Shown here one piece after another: positions 41,249 to 46,518 of a DNA stretch of 46,518 nt (the stretch's first letter is position 1; each line of letters opens with the position of its first letter). Location of the stretch: the NCBI RefSeq assembly GCF_025602895.1, contig NW_026516428.1, forward strand, positions 1 to 46,518, in the 5' to 3' direction. This stretch comes from Polychytrium aggregatum (lineage: Eukaryota; Chytridiomycota; Chytridiomycetes; Polychytriales). Below the pieces are notes generated by a model that ran no database searches, was not told the origin of the DNA, and saw nothing but the letters and a program-made list of their open reading frames with translations. Both the position numbers and the translations under genes were made by a program.

Positions 41249-43604
41249 TCACCACCAGATGTAACCCAGCATCCCTCGCTTGCTCTTCTCAATGGCTTTG
41301 ATCTTGGGGTCGGCTTGGTCATTGCCATGTTGGTGAGTCCTCTTGTACCAGCTGAAGGCAGTGTCAACGTCCTTGGTGACGCCAAGACCACTTTCGTAGC
41401 AGAGACCAAGGCTGAATTCGGCAGGCGCATATCCTTGGTCCGCTGCTTTGGTATACCATTCAACCGCCTTGCGGTAATCTTGGGTAGTTCCCCTGCCCTT
41501 CTCGTAGCAAACGCCGAGCATGTGTTGGGCAGCTGCGTCGCCATGCTCTGCGGCCTTGTTGTACCATTCGACTGCCTTGACGTTGCTCTGAGCAACCCCT
41601 TGGCCATTCTCAAAGCAGGAACCGAGCCTGTATTGCGCAGTGGTGTCGCCTTGATCGGCTGCCTTGGAGCACCACTCGACAGCCTTCTCGTAACTCTGCA
41701 CGACTCCACGGCCGTGGTAGTAGCAATCGCCGAGATGGCTCTGGGCAGCGACATGTCCCTGGTCGGCCGCTTCGCTGTACCAGTGAGCAGCGTTGATGAT
41801 GTTTTGGGACACTCCCTGACCTTCCTCGAAGCAGCGGCCTAGTTTGTACTGAGCGTCTGCGATTCTCTGGTTGGCCGCCTCTGTGTACCACTTTACGGCC
41901 TTGGTGTAATCTTGGTCGATGCCATGCCCTTCGTAATAGCATTCGCCCAGGCTATACTGAGCAGAGGCATGGCCTTGCTCGGTAGCGCTGGTATACCATT
42001 CCACTGCTTTGACATAGTCCTGGGTGACTCCTTGGGCGTTCTCAAAGCAAGTACCGAGCGAATATTGCGCTTTTGCGTTGCCGCGCTCAGCCGCCATGGT
42101 ATACCATTCGATGGCCGCGGCATAGTTGCGTTCGACGCCCCGACCATAATGATAGCAGAGCCCGAGCATGTACTGGGCACCCGGATTCCCCTGTTCGGCC
42201 ACCTTTGTGTACAGTCTGGCGGCCTGGACGTAGTCTTGATCGACTCCCCGACCGTAAAAATAGCAGGAAGCGAGGCCGTGCTGAGCGGCCATGTTTCCCT
42301 GCTTTGCGGATTTTGCGTACCACTCTGCGGCCTTGGCGTAGTCACGGACAACGCCACGGCCGTGGTGGTAGCATTCGCCAAGATTCCACTGGGCGACGGC
42401 GTTTCCTTGATCGGCGGCCTTGGAGTACCACTCGGCAGCTTGGCCGTGGTCTTGCACCACTCCTTCTCCCTTTTCGTAGCAAGTGCCAAGGATCAACGAG
42501 GCGGCGGCACTTCCCTGGTTGGCGGCTTTGGTGTACCACTGGACGGCTTTGAGATGATCCTGGGAAGCCCCTTGCCCCATTTTGTAGCAACTGGCCAAGA
42601 TTAGTTGAGCAGCGATGTGGCCTTGTTCGGCAGCTTTGGTGTACAGCTCGAGAGCTTTGTTCTCATCTTTGCTGAAGCCGATGCCGTGATGATGGCAAGA
42701 TCCGAGCTGAAACTCTGCATACATGTTGTCTTGTTCAGCAGACTTGCGCATCAACTTGATGGCCATCCACGGGTTCTTTGCGAGCCCCCAGCCGTTGAGA
42801 TAGCAGGACCCTGTCCAGTATTGGCTATCGCTGAGGCCCTCGCCGTCGAGCTTTTCAAATAGTTCTACTGCTTTGGCTTGGTTCTGGGCCGTTCCGAAGC
42901 CGTGGATCAGACATACGGCCACAAGATGCCTGGACAGCCTATCCTGCTCCGAGCCGAGCTGGCAGAGCTCAAAGAACCTGCGGGCGACAGGAGAGCTCGA
43001 AGACGACAGCTTTCCCTCGACCGCAGCCATGCATTCGTCCTCACCAAGAGGAAATTCCGCCGACTTGTTCTCCCGGATGAGTCTGGCGCCCATCATGCGA
43101 TCCTGCTGAGTGCCTAAACCAAGATAGTACATCCAGCCGAGCATGTGGGTTGCGATTGGCCTGAATACTTTGTCGGTGGACTTGCTACTGACTTCATTCC
43201 AGTACGAAAAGGCGTCTGTGTGCCGCTGCGCACACACCGAGCCCTGAGAGATGGAGCCAACCCAGATAGAAGTAGGCCTCGAGGCTCTTGGATTTGGCAA
43301 GATTGCGGTAGATCGGCCGGCGGTATCCAGCAGAGGTGTCTGTTCCTTGCTGATCGGATCGACCCCTGCTCAGTTTGAAGAAATCCTTGATTGCCTTGGG
43401 TGGTCTCTTCGCGCGGAGCTCTCCAGCTTGGGTCAGGAGACGGGCAGCGACTTGATGATGAGCATCCTTGTCGCCAGCCTGATATCGATCTATGAGGAGG
43501 AGCGGGATATCGTGATTCACCGGAAGGTCGTCATCGCAGAGCCCGAAGGTGGGGGGCGGAGGCTGGGGTGTTTCGACGGGCTGGGTTTCTCCGCGTGCTG
43601 CCAT
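41249..43604 (-). CDS. Sel1-like repeat protein (frameshift near its N-terminus)
   Basis: The long frame 41249-43300 encodes about 680 residues with at least a dozen 36-residue Sel1 repeats (A.AQY.LG.CY..G.GV.QDY.KAVEWYTKAA), for example YMLGLCYHYGRGVERNYAAA. Sel1/TPR-like solenoids are protein-binding scaffolds. The first repeats lie in another frame. The frame from ATG 43604 (MAARGETQPVE) contains LEAYFYLGWLHLSGLGVCA, which should continue into QRHTDAFSYWNEV in the main frame; the switch occurs at about 43225-43240. The ATG overlaps the stop of the upstream kinase frame (TAATG). In fungi such repeats often follow a kinase domain in one protein, so kinase and Sel1 parts were probably one gene. 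The end is IWW before the stop at 41249. Confidence 0.8.
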
Positions 43605-44647
43605 TACGGCTCATACTGCTCAGGATTCTGGACATGGGGATTGGGGAAGTAACTGGGGAAGCAATTGGCGAGGCGATTGGGGAAGCAATTGGGGAAGCAA
43701 TCGGCGATGTTGTCGTGAACAGCTTCAGGGGCAGCGGCGATATCGGAGAACCAGGGCCGCTGCGCAGGGTCTTGGTGCCAGCAGCATTCGATCAGCTGCC
43801 ATACTTCATCCGGGAGGCCCTCGAATCGCCTGGGTCGGTTGCCACGGATGACTCGAGTGGCAATCTGACCCGACTGCATAAGCTGTCCGTCGACTGTCAC
43901 CCAGATCTCGGCCGTTATTGAGTACTTGGTACATGGTGATGCCGAATGCGTACACGTCCGTCTTCTTGGTCGAGGCCTGTAGGGTGGTCGTCGTCGAGCA
44001 TCTCGGGTGCCAGAAAGTCGGCCGTTCCACAGAACAGAGCCGTCGAGTGCGTCCGCGCTGCTGCAACCGTCGCAGTCCGCTGGCCGTGCAAGACCAAAGT
44101 CTATAATGACGGCGTTGAAATATTTGTCAAGAAGAATGTTTTGTGCCTTGATATCGCCGTGGGACCAATGTTTTTCATTGTGGAGGTTACTCCATGCCAG
44201 AGGGCAACCCTGGCCGAGGAGTCGAAGGCTTTTTCGGCAAGATCGCGGGGGGCGGCTCGGATGTATTTTGCCCAGAGAGCCGTTGGGCCATGAGCGGCGA
44301 GACCATGAAGGGGCGGATGGCACGACCCCTCGGCATCTCGATTTGCAGGCCTCCCCGAGAGCGGCAGAACGTTTGGGATGGCTCCAACCGATGCCACACA
44401 TTGACTTCGCGCTCAAAGCTCGTCTGTTCGTCGCTGTTTCAAGGTGGTTCTTCAGCCTGTTTGACGGCGACATCCATGTTGCCCAAGGCGAGGCCAGTGT
44501 AAACATCGGCAAAGCCTTCCCGCTGTCGATAGGCTCGGGGGACCGATTCGTGACAGCCTCGCTGGACAGATACCAGGGAGGGCGGATGGATGACACTGGG
44601 GCTGGGGCGACTGGCTGCGGCTTGCTTGTTTCAGTTCGATCGGCCAT
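43605..44647 (-). pseudogene. Disrupted protein kinase domain upstream of the Sel1 repeats
   Basis: Kinase landmarks occur in order but in different frames. FADVYTGL (glycine loop) and VAVKQAEEPP are followed by an in-frame TGA (44439-44441) where homologous frame would read Trp, then NSDEQTSFERE. MVSPLMA, KYIRAAPRDLAEKAF, LHNEKHWSHGDIKAQNIL (catalytic loop, HGD instead of HRD) with DFGLAR, then CGTADFLAPEM, KKTDVYAFGITMYQVL, and ECCWHQDPAQRP follow. At least five frame switches lie between 44300 and 43930, some too close for introns. The sequence resembles tyrosine-kinase-like (TKL-type) kinases of fungi. It is either a true pseudogene or an indel-rich stretch of assembly; neighbouring long ORFs are intact, which favours decay. 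A 12-bp tandem (GGGGAAGCAATT) at about 43640-43705 encodes the tail. Confidence 0.75.
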
Positions 44648-45093
44648 GACCTGCCAAAACCAAAGCGATGACGAAAGGCAGGACCGTGGTAGATTGAGAG
44701 GGCCGCGCGAGACGACAGGAAAGACAGAGGCCGCAGGGGCCTTTTGGAGTTGATGGCAAGCCTGAGGAGGCCGGGGGATGTGCTGGGCCACTTCCATCTT
44801 TGGCAGGCGTGGGGGGCGTGGGGCTTGTTTGGGTGGCGGATGACCAGCCGCACACAGGGATTCAGTTGATGGGGCCCTTCCTCCAACGAGACCCAGGGCT
44901 GGGCCCCTCTCCCGTCCCGGCCGCATAGCTGGTTGTCGTGGAATGGACCTGTGTATTCAAGGAAACGATAGGCGCCGCCAACTGGCCATGCATACAAAAG
45001 TTGGCACGGATCCTCTAACTTGACCCGGTCGGGCGCAATGGTTGTATAGCAAAATAGAGATTATGGCCTGCCACGAGAGAAGGCCGAGGCAGG
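44648..45093. other. Intergenic between the kinase remnant and the PRL phosphatase
   Basis: Minus-strand frames remain open up to about 44926 without domain-like sequence. I see no gene. Confidence 0.4.
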
Positions 45094-46442
45094 TTATGGC
45101 GATCGACCAAGTGTCGTTGTCGGACGACACTCTAGGCCACGAGGCTTGTGACGGCTGAGGCAGGGAGGCGGATCAAAGGCCGATGGCTCCTCCACAGACT
45201 TGCGGCTCGGGAGGCCAGACCGCATCGCCGGTTGGCCGGCCGAAGAGGATTGGTTTCGTCCGCGATGTACAATCTTGAAGACCTTGGCAAAGCTCTCTTT
45301 GAGAGGAGTGTGCCGAGGACGACGGGCGCCAGCTTGCCGTCGCCCTCCGCCCTGTGCTGAGTCGAAGAGGCGATCTCGCCCCATGCCTGAGGCGCCCGTG
45401 TTTGGCAGGCTGGCCCCAGAGGCAGAGAGCGAGGCCGGCGCTGGCGTCGAGGAAAAATGTGCGTCTCGGTTGGGAGGAGAGATTGAGCGGCGTGAGAGGA
45501 AGCTCCCGAGGCTGCCAGTCATGGCGCCCTTTTTCTTGTGATGCTGGCGCCTGTAGTCATCCATCAGGTACTTGATCTGGATCGAGTTGAACGCGCCGCG
45601 CCGTTTCTGGCGGATCAGGGCGATCGCATCGATCGGGGCGATTCCGGCCTCGACCAGGGCGATTGCGACCATAACCGGAGCACGGCCAAGGCCAGCAACG
45701 CAGTGCACAGCCTGAGCGTGCGTGCATGAGAGGGACGGAAGCAGTCAGCAAGTGAGGCACATCCATCTGGCGAGGCACAGGAATACGGCAGGCGATTCAA
45801 GGTCGAAAGAGCTGTGGCACTTGCGCGATCCACCAATCTCACCCTGCGCTCACACCAAGCCGGGATACCTACGATAGCTGGACCGGACTCGGCGCTGAAC
45901 GTCACAGGAACATGCGATGCCGTCGGGAAGGGGCCAAATCGACTCTCGCACAGCTGCAGGAAGGTTTCGATGGCACAGGGAGCCGGGATTCCGCCGTCCT
46001 TGATCATCAAGTCGGTGACGTGAATGCCGCCGTTCTGGAAATACTCTCTGGAGTACGTAGGCTCACACAGACGCACAATGTCGCTCACGGTATGCTTCTT
46101 GAGCTCCTGCAGATTCCACACAGTATCGAGTCTGTTAGTGAGGGCGCATGGCAAGGCGTACGGCAGGCGGCTCCAACCCAATCCGCAGCGACAAGTCCAA
46201 GGGTCAGAGAACACTGGTCCAGGAAAGCACAGATGACACTTGATTCTGAGTCCACAAAGGGCATGCTGGCTCTTAGGCTGGAGAGCCGCGGTACAAGGCA
46301 GATGGGTCCGTACCTCCAAATAAAATCCTAGGCTGTCCTCGGTTGGGCAATCCATGATAACGAAACGCATGTGATTTACTTCGACGAGGGACATGGCACG
46401 GACCAGTAAGCCGGTACGGCTCGAGGGCTGCACGCTTGTCAT
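45094..46442 (-). CDS. PRL-type (PTP4A-like) protein phosphatase with long C-terminal tail
   Basis: Three phase-0 exons (46314-46442, 45873-46106, 45094-45711) encode 326 residues. Family sequence starts at about residue 18 ([18 protein letters not shown]) and continues with [19 protein letters not shown] and [10 protein letters not shown], whose D80 is the likely general acid. The signature loop [10 protein letters not shown] gives catalytic C125 and R131; the splice rebuilds it exactly. PRLs are dual-specificity-like phosphatases that in animals bind CNNM magnesium transporters and are farnesylated at a C-terminal CaaX box. Here the catalytic domain is followed by a basic, Ser/Pro-rich tail of about 130 residues ending GRSP, with no CaaX, so membrane attachment by prenylation is not expected. 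An alternative start is M17. Confidence 0.9.
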
Positions 46443-46518
46443 GTGTGAACGGTGAGGATGGCTGAAAGCGATACGGTCGCGAATGGCGGTGGGCGATTTG
46501 CAGCGGCGAGAACGATAT

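Noticed and set aside
41147..42604. Long plus-strand open frames opposite the Sel1 gene
   Set aside because: They are antisense shadows created by the repeated Sel1 codons; the minus-strand repeats explain the openness.
1..46518. tRNA, rRNA or snRNA genes
   Set aside because: I looked for cloverleaf-like and conserved rRNA motifs by eye and found none convincing; a covariance-model scan would be decisive.

Overview
The window is nuclear DNA of a fungus, most likely an early-diverging, chytrid-like one. The gene set is fungal: NTE1-type phospholipase, Spt4, ornithine carbamoyltransferase with a fungal arginine-attenuator-like leader peptide, and ferric reductase. Introns are short to medium with GT..AG borders. 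The Fanzor nuclease, SAM-TIR-NTPase protein, kinase/Sel1 protein and LRR protein resemble the expanded accessory repertoire of zoosporic fungi. The lineage call is inference.

Layout. 1-1603 (-): 5' part of a SAM-TIR-NACHT-like immune-type receptor running off the left edge. 3162-4901 (+): ferric reductase/NOX-like flavocytochrome. 5326-6348 (-): Fanzor ORF lacking its N-terminal part and abutting a dispersed repeat. 6785-13490 (+): very long coiled-coil protein ending in tandem BRCT domains. 13930-19375 (+): NTE1, with a (CCTGT)n tract in one intron. 20118-21347 (-): nitrilase. 21819-23246 (-): mitochondrial ornithine carbamoyltransferase, preceded by a spliced 27-codon uORF (23294-23587) that resembles the fungal arginine attenuator peptide. 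24339-26375 (+): single-pass membrane protein with two cytosolic SH3 domains. 26638-27915: repeats arranged as a large inverted repeat. 28110-28451 (+): SPT4. 28983-30285 (-): an unrecognised gene in conflicting frames. 30603-35725 (-): amino-acid transporter of the AAAP type with a roughly 600-residue loop. 37084-40575 (-): LRR protein. 41249-43604 (-): Sel1-repeat protein, with a disrupted protein kinase domain just upstream (to 44647). 45094-46442 (-): PRL-type phosphatase.

The most striking signal is the uORF of the ornithine carbamoyltransferase gene. Joining two exons across a canonical intron gives a peptide containing LDYISDQ followed by IWKTS, very close to the arginine attenuator peptide that stalls ribosomes on fungal CPA1/arg-2 mRNAs. 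Here it sits on the next enzyme of the pathway. A second theme is a dispersed repeat family. Its copies share a leader and a start codon for small Cys-containing ORFs, and they lie beside the TIR receptor, the Fanzor, SPT4, the LRR gene and the Sel1 gene. Exon borders were worked out by eye from splice signals and frame continuity, with no transcript data.
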